From LVI-A0039 sp033105485 (GTDB lineage: Bacteria; Bacillota_I; Bacilli_A; UBA3375), in NCBI GenBank assembly GCA_033105485.1, contig CP136956.1, forward strand, positions 1,178,001 to 1,242,000: a stretch of DNA of 64,000 nt, written 5' to 3'. Position numbers and translations under genes: made by a program. The notes beneath the pieces were generated by a model, which was not told the origin of the DNA, did no database searches, and saw only the letters and a list, made by a program, of their open reading frames with translations. This document shows positions 33,008 through 42,027 of the stretch, one piece after another. How positions within the stretch are numbered: position 1 is the stretch's first letter; each line of letters begins with the position of its first letter.

Positions 33008-34344
33008 TGCAATTAAAGCAAATATTAAGTAGTAAAGTAACGCGTTCAGCTATTATTTATACATTAATGATATTAGTAATTTACCGTCTAGGTACTTTCG
33101 TAGTAGCGCCGGGAACGAATTCATACTTAATAAATACAGCGAATGATACAACTGGGGGAATAGCTTCATTGTTTGACTTCTTCGGAGGAGGAAGTTTATC
33201 ACAATATGGACTGTTCATGTTAGGGGTTTCTCCTTACATCTCAGCATCAATCGTAATTCAATTGTTAGAAACTGACCTTGTCCCAGCTATGGCTGATTGG
33301 AAAAATCAAGGTGTTCAAGGGCAAAACAAACGTTCTAACTTGACAAAGATTTTAGCAATTGTATTTGCAGTTGTGCAGTCAACAGGTTTAATCCTTACGA
33401 TTGCATTACAAAGTATGCAATTGAGTGATTTACTTGGTACGGGACTAGGTTCAACATTTGATTTTGTATTAATGATTACAACAATTACTGCCGGGGTAGC
33501 TACAATGATGTGGCTTGCTGACCGAATCACTGAAAAGGGAATCGGAAACGGTGTATCTGTAATTATTATGTTTGGGATTATCTCTAAGATGCCTCAAACA
33601 TTCAACCAAATTTTTGTTGAGTACTTCCAAGATACAAGTGAATTATCATTAAATATTGTTATGTGGGCGATTATATTAATAATTCAGATTTTATTAATCT
33701 TAATTGTTATTTACTATAATTTAGCTAAGCGTAAAGTAAGAATTAACTATGTGCGTTCATCTCAAGGGAAAGTAAACGAAAATAGTTATATTCCAATTAA
33801 ATTAAACCCAGCTGGAATGATTCCAGTTATCTTTGTAACGCCAATTATGTTAGTTCCAGTATTAATTTTAAACTGGCTACCATTCTTCGCTGATAACGGA
33901 GTTGGGCCGTATGAAACAGTAGTGCGTGCATTATTTGATCAAACGAGTTCAAATGAATATTGGTATGTTGCATTAGTAGTTAACTTTGTATTAATCGTAT
34001 TATTTAGTATGTTCTATTCATACGTACAAATGAATCCGAAAACAATGACTGAAAACTTAGAACGTCAAGGAGCTTACATTGTAGGTGTCCGTTCTGGTGA
34101 ACATACAGAAAAGTATTTAGAAGAAGTTATTAATAAAACGTCATTCTGGGGTGGTGTAGTGCTTGCACTTATCGCATCAGTTCCAATGATCATTACGCAA
34201 CTTGCTAGTGTTCCGACAAATATTAACTTATCACTTTTAGGTACAGGTCTTATTATTACAGTAAGTGTTATCGTTCAAACGTATGACGCATTATTAAATA
34301 AAACAGAATCAAAAGTATATAGAAAACTATTTGGAGCGAAATAA
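33007..34344 (+). CDS. secY: Protein translocase subunit SecY
   Basis: A 445-residue, ten-helix channel. TRSAIIYTLMILVIYRLGTFVVAPG is helix 1, GLFMLGVSPYISASIVIQLL helix 2, GIGNGVSVIIMFGII and the LNPAGMIPVIFVTP helix 7 region are present, and the NPKTMTENLERQGAYIVGVR loop binds SecA/ribosome. The periplasmic part between helices 1 and 2 and the LYS-rich end are normal. It exports the surface proteins of this cell. Confidence 0.98.
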   Translation: MQLKQILSSKVTRSAIIYTLMILVIYRLGTFVVAPGTNSYLINTANDTTGGIASLFDFFGGGSLSQYGLFMLGVSPYISASIVIQLLETDLVPAMADWKNQGVQGQNKRSNLTKILAIVFAVVQSTGLILTIALQSMQLSDLLGTGLGSTFDFVLMITTITAGVATMMWLADRITEKGIGNGVSVIIMFGIISKMPQTFNQIFVEYFQDTSELSLNIVMWAIILIIQILLILIVIYYNLAKRKVRINYVRSSQGKVNENSYIPIKLNPAGMIPVIFVTPIMLVPVLILNWLPFFADNGVGPYETVVRALFDQTSSNEYWYVALVVNFVLIVLFSMFYSYVQMNPKTMTENLERQGAYIVGVRSGEHTEKYLEEVINKTSFWGGVVLALIASVPMIITQLASVPTNINLSLLGTGLIITVSVIVQTYDALLNKTESKVYRKLFGAK

Positions 34345-34988
34345 TGATATCATTAATCATGGGTCTTCCAGGGGCAGGAAAAGGTACGCAAGCGGATCTT
34401 ATTATCGACAAATACGGAATTAAACACGTATCAACTGGTAATATTTTCCGTGGCGCAATTGCCGAAGGTACTGAACTAGGAAAAGAGTTAGCTTCATACA
34501 TGAACGGTGGAAACTTAGTTCCTGATGAGTTAACAATTAGTATTTTAAAAGAAGAATTATCAAAAGACGAATATAAAGCTGGATTCCTTTTAGATGGATT
34601 TCCACGTACGAAAGTACAAGCTGAATATTTAAACCAAATGTTAGAAGACATGAACTTAGAATTAGACAACGTTATTTATGTTAATGTTTCTGAAGATGAA
34701 ATCATGGGTAGACTTACAGGTCGTCTAACTTGTCCTAATTGTGGGGCATCTTATCATGCTGTAAATGTACCTCCAAAGGTAGAGAACACATGTGATAAGT
34801 GTGGTAATGAATTAATTACACGTGCTGACGACACTGTCGAAAGCGTTACTAACAGATTAGAAGTTGCAAAATCACAAACATTACCTGTTATTGATTTCTA
34901 TCAAGAATCAGGAAAAGTTATCGAGATTGAAGCTAGCGGAAAATCAGTTGAGGCTGTATTTAGTGAAATTACTAAATCGATTGGATAG
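34344..34988 (+). CDS. adk: Adenylate kinase
   Basis: A 214-residue enzyme interconverting ATP, AMP and ADP. The P-loop GLPGAGKGTQAD is at residues 8-19, followed by HVSTGNIFR, GFLLDGFPRT and the LID domain with four cysteines (CPNCGAS...CDKCG), a zinc-binding lid typical of Gram-positives. The stop of secY overlaps its ATG. Confidence 0.98.
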   Translation: MISLIMGLPGAGKGTQADLIIDKYGIKHVSTGNIFRGAIAEGTELGKELASYMNGGNLVPDELTISILKEELSKDEYKAGFLLDGFPRTKVQAEYLNQMLEDMNLELDNVIYVNVSEDEIMGRLTGRLTCPNCGASYHAVNVPPKVENTCDKCGNELITRADDTVESVTNRLEVAKSQTLPVIDFYQESGKVIEIEASGKSVEAVFSEITKSIG

Positions 34989-34991
34989 AAA

Positions 34992-35738
34992 ATGATAAAA
35001 ATCAAAAGTAAACGCGAAATAGAATTAATGCGTGAAGCAGGTCGAATTGTTGCCCTATGTCATAGCGAGATCTCTAAGATTATAAAGCCTGGCATAACAA
35101 CACGTGAATTAGACACTTTAGTTGAAAATATTATACGAGAAAATGGAGCGACACCTAGCTTTAAGGGTTATGGTGGATTTCCAGATAGTATTTGTGCTTC
35201 ACCAAATAATCAGGTAGTCCATGGGTTCGCAAATGATAAACCACTTAAAGATGGAGACATAATTTCTGTTGACATCGGTGCTTGTTATAAAGGATACCAC
35301 GGTGATAGCGCATGGACATATCCGGTAGGAACTATTGACAAGGAAAAAGAACACTTACTTAAAGAAACGGAAGCTTCTTTATGGGCTGGTCTTGATGTGG
35401 TAAAAGCAGGAATCCACTTATCGGATGTTTCACATGCAATAGAAAAGCATGCTCACGCAGCTGGTCTTGGTGTAGTTGAAATTTTTGCAGGACATGGGGT
35501 CGGACGTGATCTTCATGAAGCGCCAGAGATTTTAAACTATGGTAAACCAGGTTCTGGTCCAATTCTAAAGCCGGGAATGATGCTTGCTATTGAGCCAATG
35601 CTTAATAGTGGTAAACCGGGAGTAATTATCAAAAAGGATGGTTGGACAACAACTACCGTAGATAAGAAACCGTCAGCACATTTCGAGCATACAATCTTAG
35701 TAACTGAAGATGGTTATGAGATCATGACAACGTTATAG
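34992..35738 (+). CDS. map: Methionine aminopeptidase type I
   Basis: A 248-residue metalloenzyme removing initiator Met. Metal ligands appear in ISVDIGACYKGYHGDSAWTYPVG (two Asp), GHGVGRDLHEAPEI (His), AIEPM (Glu) and FEHTILVTEDG (Glu). Only three bases separate it from adk, and no Shine-Dalgarno is clear, so translation may be coupled. Confidence 0.98.
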   Translation: MIKIKSKREIELMREAGRIVALCHSEISKIIKPGITTRELDTLVENIIRENGATPSFKGYGGFPDSICASPNNQVVHGFANDKPLKDGDIISVDIGACYKGYHGDSAWTYPVGTIDKEKEHLLKETEASLWAGLDVVKAGIHLSDVSHAIEKHAHAAGLGVVEIFAGHGVGRDLHEAPEILNYGKPGSGPILKPGMMLAIEPMLNSGKPGVIIKKDGWTTTTVDKKPSAHFEHTILVTEDGYEIMTTL

Positions 35739-35746
35739 GAGGCGCC

Positions 35747-35968
35747 ATGAGCGTAAAACAAGAAGCAATCGAAATTGAAGCAGTAGTACTTGAAGTATTA
35801 CCGAACACAATTTTCAAAGTAAAATTAGACAATGGTATGGAAATACTTGCGCATATTTCTGGTAAAATCCGTAAGAATTATATTCGAATTATTCCAGGTG
35901 ATCGCGTATTAGTAGAACTTTCTCCATACGATTTAACAAAAGGTAGAATTACATACCGATTTAAATAA
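35747..35968 (+). CDS. infA: Translation initiation factor IF-1
   Basis: A 73-residue OB-fold protein: IEIEAVVLEVLPNTIFKVKLDNGMEILAHISGKIRKNYIRIIPGDRVLVELSPYDLTKGRITYR is diagnostic. AGGAGG precedes the ATG. Confidence 0.98.
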   Translation: MSVKQEAIEIEAVVLEVLPNTIFKVKLDNGMEILAHISGKIRKNYIRIIPGDRVLVELSPYDLTKGRITYRFK

Positions 35969-35978
35969 GGAGGCAATT

Positions 35979-36092
35979 ATGAAAGTAAGAGCATCAGTAA
36001 AACCAATTTGTGAAAACTGTAAAGTAATTAAAAGAAAAGGGAGAGTAAGAGTAATCTGTACTAACCCAAAACATAAACAAAGACAAGGATAA
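35979..36092 (+). CDS. rpmJ: Ribosomal protein bL36
   Basis: A 37-residue protein: MKVRASVKPICENCKVIKRKG, then VRVICTNPKHKQRQG. The three Cys and one His form the zinc site of the zinc-bearing L36 form. AAGGAGG precedes the ATG. Confidence 0.97.
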   Translation: MKVRASVKPICENCKVIKRKGRVRVICTNPKHKQRQG

Positions 36093-36106
36093 TAAAAGGA
36101 GGCAAA

Positions 36107-36472
36107 ATGGCACGTATTGCAGGAGTTGATATTCCAAACGATAAAAGAGTTGTAATTTCATTAACTTATATCTACGGAATCGGAAGAACTAAATCAGAGC
36201 AAATTTTAGCTGCTACAAACATTTCAGAAGACAAAAGAGTTAAGGATTTAACTGAAGATGAATTAAACTTAATTCGTACTGAAATCGAAAACGAAACTAT
36301 CGAAGGGGACTTACGTCGTGAAGTTAACTTAAACATCAAACGTTTAATGGAAATCGGTTCAAACCGTGGTATCCGTCACCGTCGTGGTTTACCTGTTCGT
36401 GGTCAAAAGACTAAGAACAACGCAAGAACTCGTAAAGGTCCTAAGAAGACTGTAGCAAACAAAAAGAAATAA
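36107..36472 (+). CDS. rpsM: Ribosomal protein uS13
   Basis: A 121-residue 30S head protein: ARIAGVDIPNDKRVVISLTYIYGIG and the C-terminal GSNRGIRHRRGLPVRGQKTKNNARTRKGPKKTVANKKK. AAGGAGG precedes the ATG. Confidence 0.98.
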   Translation: MARIAGVDIPNDKRVVISLTYIYGIGRTKSEQILAATNISEDKRVKDLTEDELNLIRTEIENETIEGDLRREVNLNIKRLMEIGSNRGIRHRRGLPVRGQKTKNNARTRKGPKKTVANKKK

Positions 36473-36490
36473 TCATTAAGGAGGCAAAAA

Positions 36491-36871
36491 ATGGCTGTTA
36501 AAAAATCAAGAAAAAAAGTTAAAAAACATGTTGAATCTGGTATTGCACACATTCACTCAAACTGGAACAACACTATCATCAACATTACTGATGATAACGG
36601 AAACACATTAACATGGGCATCTGCAGGGGTTGCAGGATTCAAATCATCTAAAAAATCTACTCCATTCGCTGCTCAACAAGCTGCTACTAAAATTTTAGAG
36701 CAAATTGAACCATTCGGAATTAAAAAATTAAGAGTTGAAACTAAAGGATCAGGTCCTGGACGTGACACTACTATTAAAACTTTAAAAGGTGCTGGAATTG
36801 AAATCGTATCTATCAAAGATAAAACTCCAAGACCACACAACGGATGTAGACCACCAAAAAACAGAAGATAA
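36491..36871 (+). CDS. rpsK: Ribosomal protein uS11
   Basis: A 126-residue platform protein: IAHIHSNWNNTIINITDDNGN, SAGVAGFKSSKKSTPFAAQQAA, SGPGRDTTIKTLKGAGIEI and the DKTPRPHNGCRPPKNRR end are all conserved. Confidence 0.98.
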   Translation: MAVKKSRKKVKKHVESGIAHIHSNWNNTIINITDDNGNTLTWASAGVAGFKSSKKSTPFAAQQAATKILEQIEPFGIKKLRVETKGSGPGRDTTIKTLKGAGIEIVSIKDKTPRPHNGCRPPKNRR

Positions 36872-36885
36872 TTTAAGGAGATATT

Positions 36886-37863
36886 ATGATGAACACTTAT
36901 GACTTTAATATTGTATTTCCAAGTGTAAAAATTATCGACGATGAGACTAACGCTCACCGTAAACAATTCGTAATTGAACCATTAGAAAATGGATTCGGTA
37001 TTACAGTTGGTAACGCACTTAGAAGAATTGCACTTTCAACTCTTCCAGGTGGAGCTGTTAAGAAAATCAAAATCGCCGGTGTAGCACACGAATTCGATAC
37101 TATCGATGGTGCTCGCGATGAAGTTACTTCTGTAGTCTTAGCGGTTAAAGAACTAAACATTAGAATCGATAACCAAGACGAAGAAGTTACTTTACGTTTA
37201 AAAGGTAACAAAAAAGGTGATTTATTAGCTGGAGACATTGAATGTCCAGAAGGTGTTGAAATCATCAACAAAGATTTAAGAATTGTAACTTTAACTGAAG
37301 ACGTTGACTTCGAGATGGAAATCTTAGCGGCTAAAGGTCGTGGATATGTTCTAGCTGAAGAAAACAGAAACAAAGAAAAGAAAGCAAACGAAATCTATGT
37401 TGACTCTATCTTCACTCCAGTTGAGAAATTTAGTTACGAAGTAACTGACACTCGTGTTGGGGACAAAACTAACTATGATAAATTAATCATCGATATCGAG
37501 ACTAACGGAATGTTAACTCCAGAGGAAGCAATTTCATATTCAGCACACATTATGAAAGAGCACACTCTACTTTTAGAAAATCTAGAAGAAACTATTAATA
37601 AATCAATCGTATTCAACGAAGCTGCTCAAGCTGCTTTAGCAGAAGAGACGGAAGAAAGTAAAGAAGAAGAAACTTCTATCGAAACTTTAGACATCTCTAA
37701 CCGTGCATACAACGGACTTAAGCGTGCAAACATTAATACAATTGAAGAATTAGCTAAACATTCTAAGAAAGAAATTTCTGGTTTAGATAACATCGGTTCT
37801 AAGACAGTTGACGAAATTGAACAACAATTAACTGACTTAGGAATCAATTTTAGAGAAGAATAA
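36886..37863 (+). CDS. rpoA: RNA polymerase alpha subunit
   Basis: A 325-residue subunit. The N-terminal assembly domain has FVIEPLENGFGITVGNALRRIALSTLPGGAV, and EFDTIDGARDEVTSVVLAVKEL. An acidic linker (EETEESKEEE) leads to the C-terminal domain with RAYNGLKRANINTIEELAKHSKKEI, LDNIGSKTVDEIEQQLTDLGI, the part that contacts UP elements and activators. Either of two adjacent ATG codons may start it. Confidence 0.98.
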   Translation: MMNTYDFNIVFPSVKIIDDETNAHRKQFVIEPLENGFGITVGNALRRIALSTLPGGAVKKIKIAGVAHEFDTIDGARDEVTSVVLAVKELNIRIDNQDEEVTLRLKGNKKGDLLAGDIECPEGVEIINKDLRIVTLTEDVDFEMEILAAKGRGYVLAEENRNKEKKANEIYVDSIFTPVEKFSYEVTDTRVGDKTNYDKLIIDIETNGMLTPEEAISYSAHIMKEHTLLLENLEETINKSIVFNEAAQAALAEETEESKEEETSIETLDISNRAYNGLKRANINTIEELAKHSKKEISGLDNIGSKTVDEIEQQLTDLGINFREE

Positions 37864-37875
37864 TAAGGAGGCAAA

Positions 37876-38244
37876 ATGTACAAATCAAAAGGATACCGTA
37901 AATTAGGACGTACTTCTGATCACCGTAAAGCGTTATTAAGAAACTTAACTACTGACATGATCATGAAGAACGAAATCGTAACGACTGAAGAAAAAGCTAA
38001 AGAATTAAGACGTACTGTTGATAAAATGATTACTTTAGGTAAAAAAGGTGATGACAACTCTAAACGTAGAGCTGCAGCATACTTACAAAACGTTCGTAAC
38101 GAAGAAGGTAAAACTGCTGTTGGAGTTTTATTTGAAGATGTTGCACCAAAATACGCTGACCGTAACGGAGGATACACTCGTATCACTAAGTTAGGAACTC
38201 GTCGTGGTGACAACGCTCACATGGCTAAAATTGAATTAGTATAA
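37876..38244 (+). CDS. rplQ: Ribosomal protein bL17
   Basis: A 122-residue protein: YRKLGRTSDHRKALLRNLTTDMI, IVTTEEKAKELRRTVDKMITLGKKG, YTRITKLGTRRGDNAHMAKIEL. It ends the operon; the ECF transporter, truA and rplM genes that follow in many Bacilli are not present. Confidence 0.98.
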   Translation: MYKSKGYRKLGRTSDHRKALLRNLTTDMIMKNEIVTTEEKAKELRRTVDKMITLGKKGDDNSKRRAAAYLQNVRNEEGKTAVGVLFEDVAPKYADRNGGYTRITKLGTRRGDNAHMAKIELV

Positions 38245-38257
38245 TTTAAGCATAAAG

Positions 38258-38284
38258 CTAGACTTTCGAGTCTAGTTTTTTTTA
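38258..38284 (+). terminator. Terminator of the S10-spc-alpha operon
   Basis: CTAGACT (38258-38264) and AGTCTAG (38269-38275) enclose TTCG; a long T-run follows. Confidence 0.9.
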
Positions 38285-38362
38285 TGTTCAAACAATTGAG
38301 TTATATAGTACCGATTTAGATTATGGTATAATATAAGTAGTTAATTATTAGTTGGGAGTATA

Positions 38363-39091
38363 GTGAACGAAAAAGAACAAAATAAAGATATAAATAATGG
38401 GGAAGAACGTTTGAAAGAAAGTTATAGCTTAAAAAGAGAGTTAAAAAAAACTTCCTTTGTTGATTGGATACCAGGTATCATTGCTGCTCTAGTGCTGTTA
38501 TCGGCGATGGTGGAAGAAAATGCGGAAGTCAACCGTATTTTAGAGGTAGAGTCTGAGTATAATACTAATATAGAAGATAATGCGATTGATGTATCCAGTT
38601 TTGATAATCAGTCTCAAAATGAAGATATAGAGAGTTATCAGCTAAAAGTCGGGGATGATATTAGCCCAGGATTATATTCTGTAAAACTTACATCAATTGA
38701 GCATCTAGATACTTTTGTTGATGTAGAAGTTGTTAGAAATGGTGAGCATCTAAATTTTTCTAATGTCGAAACCGATGACCAGCAATTAGTTGTTAATCTA
38801 AACCTTAAGCAGTATGATCAAATTTCATTTAGATATCAAGCCTCTAAACCAGTGCAAGTACTACTTATTTTACAAGAGGATTACATTGCTTATAACGGTG
38901 AGGATTTTGGTATTTATACATCACCAGACTTAATTGCTAGTAAAAAGTATACTACAGATTCAAAAAGCTACTTTGCAACATATGAATACGATAAGTATCA
39001 AAGGTTGATAGAAGTTAATTATGCGAATCCTGAACAAGAAATTATTATAGAAGATAATCAGTACGTTGTGATTAAACCAGATATATATTAA
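38363..39091 (+). CDS. Membrane-anchored protein with two 'DISPGLYS' beta domains
   Basis: A 242-residue protein. A cytoplasmic Lys/Glu-rich start is followed by one hydrophobic anchor (about 33-50). Outside, YQLKVGDDISPGLYSVKL begins a small beta domain of a type frequent in Firmicute lipoproteins (V-G-x-D-I-x-x-G-x-Y pattern), followed by a second shorter unit at YNGEDFGIYTSPD. It starts at GTG with GGGAG 5-9 bases upstream and TATAAT near 38328. It is a paralog of the next gene. Confidence 0.65.
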   Translation: MNEKEQNKDINNGEERLKESYSLKRELKKTSFVDWIPGIIAALVLLSAMVEENAEVNRILEVESEYNTNIEDNAIDVSSFDNQSQNEDIESYQLKVGDDISPGLYSVKLTSIEHLDTFVDVEVVRNGEHLNFSNVETDDQQLVVNLNLKQYDQISFRYQASKPVQVLLILQEDYIAYNGEDFGIYTSPDLIASKKYTTDSKSYFATYEYDKYQRLIEVNYANPEQEIIIEDNQYVVIKPDIY

Positions 39092-39145
39092 TAATATAGT
39101 TAGGATTAAGTGTTTAAATTAAAATAATGAGGATAGGGAGTAGTT

Positions 39146-39949
39146 ATGAATCAAAATCCATTTGAAGCAAAGAAAGAAAAAACCAAGAAAGTTAAGAAAC
39201 CTAGAACTAGGAAGCAAAAGGTAATGCTAACTATTGTTATATTGTGTGCACCAATTGTACTATATATAGGGGGAATTATTATTGTCCTATTATTTAGTAT
39301 TCCATATACGAAGTATCATGTTGAAAATGTAGAATCTAACTTTAATTATCAGCAATATATTGACGATAATGATTATCCGGAGAACACGAAGATTATTGCT
39401 AGGAATGAAGATGCACAACTACTAGATGTAAATTCATCATTCGAGACATATGAATATGTAGCAGGTGTTGATTTTGAGCCTGGTTTATACACTGTTGATA
39501 TGTTAGCGCTTAGTGATGAAGAAATAGCTCCAACGGTTAGGTTTAGACGTTCATGGCAAAATGAGGATGATGCGTATCGCTTCCCTAAATCTTTTGAAGA
39601 AGATAAACAGTTTTATTACAATGTCTTATTTGAAGAAGGTGATGCAATTAATATTCAAATGAACTACTCGATACCCGCAGTAATATTTTTAGTACCTCAA
39701 GATGACTATGTTCAGTTTAGTATTGATCCTCTTAAATTTGGTTTCTTTAAAGAAGGACAATCAATCGATAAAGGAACCTATGACATTGGTGAAGTAAATG
39801 TTGGTTACGTATGTTCAGAGCAAGATATGAATCAAACATCAATCTTTGAGTGTGATCGACTTGAGGAGTCTGATTACATTGCAACAATTGATGAAGGTGA
39901 CACTCTATTGATGATGAATACCTTCGATTTTAGTCGTAATTTAGAATAG
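39146..39949 (+). CDS. Membrane-anchored paralog of the preceding protein
   Basis: A 267-residue protein: a basic cytoplasmic start rich in Lys, an anchor (about 28-50), then EYVAGVDFEPGLYTVDMLAL and, later, FGFFKEGQSIDKGTYDIGEV, two copies of the same V-x-x-D-x-x-x-G-x-Y module as in the gene before. The central GDAINIQMNYSIPAVIFLVPQDDY matches YDQISFRYQASKPVQVLLILQEDY of its neighbour. Function unknown. Confidence 0.65.
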   Translation: MNQNPFEAKKEKTKKVKKPRTRKQKVMLTIVILCAPIVLYIGGIIIVLLFSIPYTKYHVENVESNFNYQQYIDDNDYPENTKIIARNEDAQLLDVNSSFETYEYVAGVDFEPGLYTVDMLALSDEEIAPTVRFRRSWQNEDDAYRFPKSFEEDKQFYYNVLFEEGDAINIQMNYSIPAVIFLVPQDDYVQFSIDPLKFGFFKEGQSIDKGTYDIGEVNVGYVCSEQDMNQTSIFECDRLEESDYIATIDEGDTLLMMNTFDFSRNLE

Positions 39950-40006
39950 TCGATTTATATAGAATTATAGTATGTGAAAGCTGGTTAATGTGGGAATAAT
40001 GGATGT

Positions 40007-40319
40007 TTGCAAGAAAGTGAATATATGTTATAATATTAGATATACACATGAAGTACAGTTGCTTAGTATTTTATATGTGAGTTCATTTTTGGCTAGTCTT
40101 AAAATGAATAAGCTTATAGTAAGAAAGAAAAGTAATTCGGAAAAATGCAACTTAGAACTGGGGTATGCTAAGGGTCTTCGGGCAATTAGCTCTACTACGC
40201 GTGCGTGGTTTATTGTCGTCAAAAAGCAAATACACTCTAACTCTATTCAATTTGGGTAGAGCAGTTTCATTTCTTTATTAGTTAGATTAAGCCACCCAAA
40301 TTTTTTGGGAGGCTTTTTT
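40007..40319 (+). promoter_or_regulatory. Structured 279-nt leader and attenuator/SD-sequestering hairpin of the BCCT gene
   Basis: The promoter is TTGCAA (40007-40012) and TATAAT (40029-40034) with an extended TGT. The RNA should start near 40041 and run 279 bases without a convincing gene. A hairpin GCTAA-(with inner GTC-TTCG-GGC)-TTAGC lies at 40168-40190. GCTCTAC (40189-40195) pairs with GTAGAGC (40256-40262), enclosing ACGC-GT-GCGT (40197-40206). AAGCCACCCAAA (40289-40300) and TTTGGGAGGCTT (40304-40315) then form a terminator-like hairpin whose right arm contains the gene's Shine-Dalgarno GGGAGG. No known riboswitch core was recognised. Confidence 0.7.
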
Positions 40320-41909
40320 ATGAATAAATCAAAACAAACAAAGGAAATGCATAAGAGTAATTTTACAGGTTATGGATTCAATATTAATATTGGTTCAGTG
40401 CTAACGGCAGTTATTGCAATCATTGGATTTGTAATTCTTGTGGTTATTAATTACAGTACTATTCTTGAAAGTACAACAAAACTACGTGATGGAATGCTAC
40501 TAGTTTTTGAAAAACCAATGTTACTTGCTATGTTCTTCTGCTTAGTTGCAGTTATCGCAATTAGTATAAGTCCTTTAGGAAAAATTAGAATTGGTGGTGA
40601 CGAAGCGAAACCAGACTTCAAACGTTTCTCATGGTACTCGATGTTATTCGGGGCTGGAATGGGAATTGGATTTATGTTCTGGGGTGTCGCTGAACCATTA
40701 TTCCATAATGACTATACACCATTATTCAGTTCATCATCAAATGTTGAATCTGCATTAGCGACAACTTTCTTTCACTGGGGATTATTCCCTTGGGCACTGT
40801 ATGCACTAGTTTCGCTTGCACTTGCCTTCTATGCTTACAATATGAAATTACCACTAGCACCTAGAAGTATGTTCTATCCGCTCTTAAAAGACCGTATATA
40901 CGGCCTTACGGGTGATATTATTGATGGACTAGCAGTAGTTGTTACATTATTCTCACTTGCAAGTAGCTTAGGATTTGGGGCATTGCAAGTAAATGCTGGA
41001 TTCAACTATCTATTTGATGTTGCAATTAGTAGTAATGTTCAAATTATTATCATCATCGTAGTAACTGGTTTTGCGACAATCTCAGTAGTATCAGGTGTTG
41101 ATAAAGGTGTGCGTATCCTAAGTGAAGCAAACATTATTTTGGCTGCAACATTAGGTACTCTATTCTTTATTTTAGGTTCAACAACTTCAATCATTTCAAA
41201 TGGAATTAGTGCATTAGGTAACTATCTTACAAATCTTATTTCAGTTAACTTTAATATAGTTACCGGATCCGAAGCAGCTAATGCAGCAGCAGGGTATGAC
41301 TGGGCTGCAACTTGGACATTGTTCTACTGGGCGTGGTGGATTGGATGGGCGCTCTTCGTTGGAATGTTTATTGCAAAGATTTCAAAGGGACGTTCAGTTC
41401 GTGACTTCTTATTATCAGTAACAGTAGTTCCAACAATTATTGCTATCTTATGGTTTAGTATTTTTGGTACTGTTGCAATTGACACCAATGCTCTTGTTGG
41501 TGGTGAACTATTCAATGCAGTTAGTATTGATGAGTCAGTATCACTATATGCACTTGTAGCATCAATGGATGTTAGTCAGGTTATAAAGATTATATTAGAT
41601 GTGATTTCAATTACTCTAATTGTTTCATTCTTTGTAACTTCAAGTGATTCTGGATCATTAGTTGTTGATGGACTTACAAGTGGGGGAGCTGTTAATACTC
41701 CAACTAAACAGAAGATTTTCTGGACTTCAATGCAAGCAGTATTAGCGATTGCGTTAATCATTGTTGGTGGAGAAAGTGCACTTGATATTATTCAAATGGT
41801 ACTTATAATTACGGCAAGTCCATTCTCAATTATCATTATTTTGATTATTTTATTACTGATATACCAGTTAATTCTATACAAAAAACACATTGAAAAACCG
41901 ACTAAATAA
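40320..41909 (+). CDS. BCCT-family betaine/carnitine/choline transporter
   Basis: A 529-residue membrane protein with about twelve helices. The BCCT signature is present: FSWYSMLFGAGMGIGFMFWGVAEPLFH, and the substrate-site helix WTLFYWAWWIGWALFVGMFIAKISKGRSVRDFLL with its aromatic cluster, then VTSSDSGSLVVDGLTSGG. BCCT proteins take up glycine betaine, choline or carnitine for osmotic protection, coupled to sodium or protons. The ATG lies 8 bases after GGGAGG, which is inside the leader hairpin, so expression probably depends on opening of that hairpin. Confidence 0.93.
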   Translation: MNKSKQTKEMHKSNFTGYGFNINIGSVLTAVIAIIGFVILVVINYSTILESTTKLRDGMLLVFEKPMLLAMFFCLVAVIAISISPLGKIRIGGDEAKPDFKRFSWYSMLFGAGMGIGFMFWGVAEPLFHNDYTPLFSSSSNVESALATTFFHWGLFPWALYALVSLALAFYAYNMKLPLAPRSMFYPLLKDRIYGLTGDIIDGLAVVVTLFSLASSLGFGALQVNAGFNYLFDVAISSNVQIIIIIVVTGFATISVVSGVDKGVRILSEANIILAATLGTLFFILGSTTSIISNGISALGNYLTNLISVNFNIVTGSEAANAAAGYDWAATWTLFYWAWWIGWALFVGMFIAKISKGRSVRDFLLSVTVVPTIIAILWFSIFGTVAIDTNALVGGELFNAVSIDESVSLYALVASMDVSQVIKIILDVISITLIVSFFVTSSDSGSLVVDGLTSGGAVNTPTKQKIFWTSMQAVLAIALIIVGGESALDIIQMVLIITASPFSIIIILIILLLIYQLILYKKHIEKPTK

Positions 41910-41917
41910 GGTGAAAA

Positions 41918-41941
41918 GTATGCTTTTTAAGGCATATTTTT
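41918..41941 (+). terminator. Terminator after the BCCT gene
   Basis: TATGC and GCATA, extended by A-T pairs, enclose a T/A-rich loop; a T-run follows. Confidence 0.65.
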
Positions 41942-42027
41942 TTCATCTTCACAAATACCATATTTAAAAGCCACATTTTAGACACATAACAACTGGCATA
42001 TGTTATTATATTTCTACCGGAGGAAAA

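Noticed and set aside
39990..40259. Open frame in the BCCT leader as a protein
   Set aside because: No ribosome site, odd composition, and it spans the promoter and folded leader; better explained as structured RNA. I also looked for a leader peptide here and found none with a ribosome site.
40189..40262. tRNA-like element (7-bp acceptor-like helix)
   Set aside because: No T-loop GGTTCGA-type sequence and no D-arm; not a tRNA.
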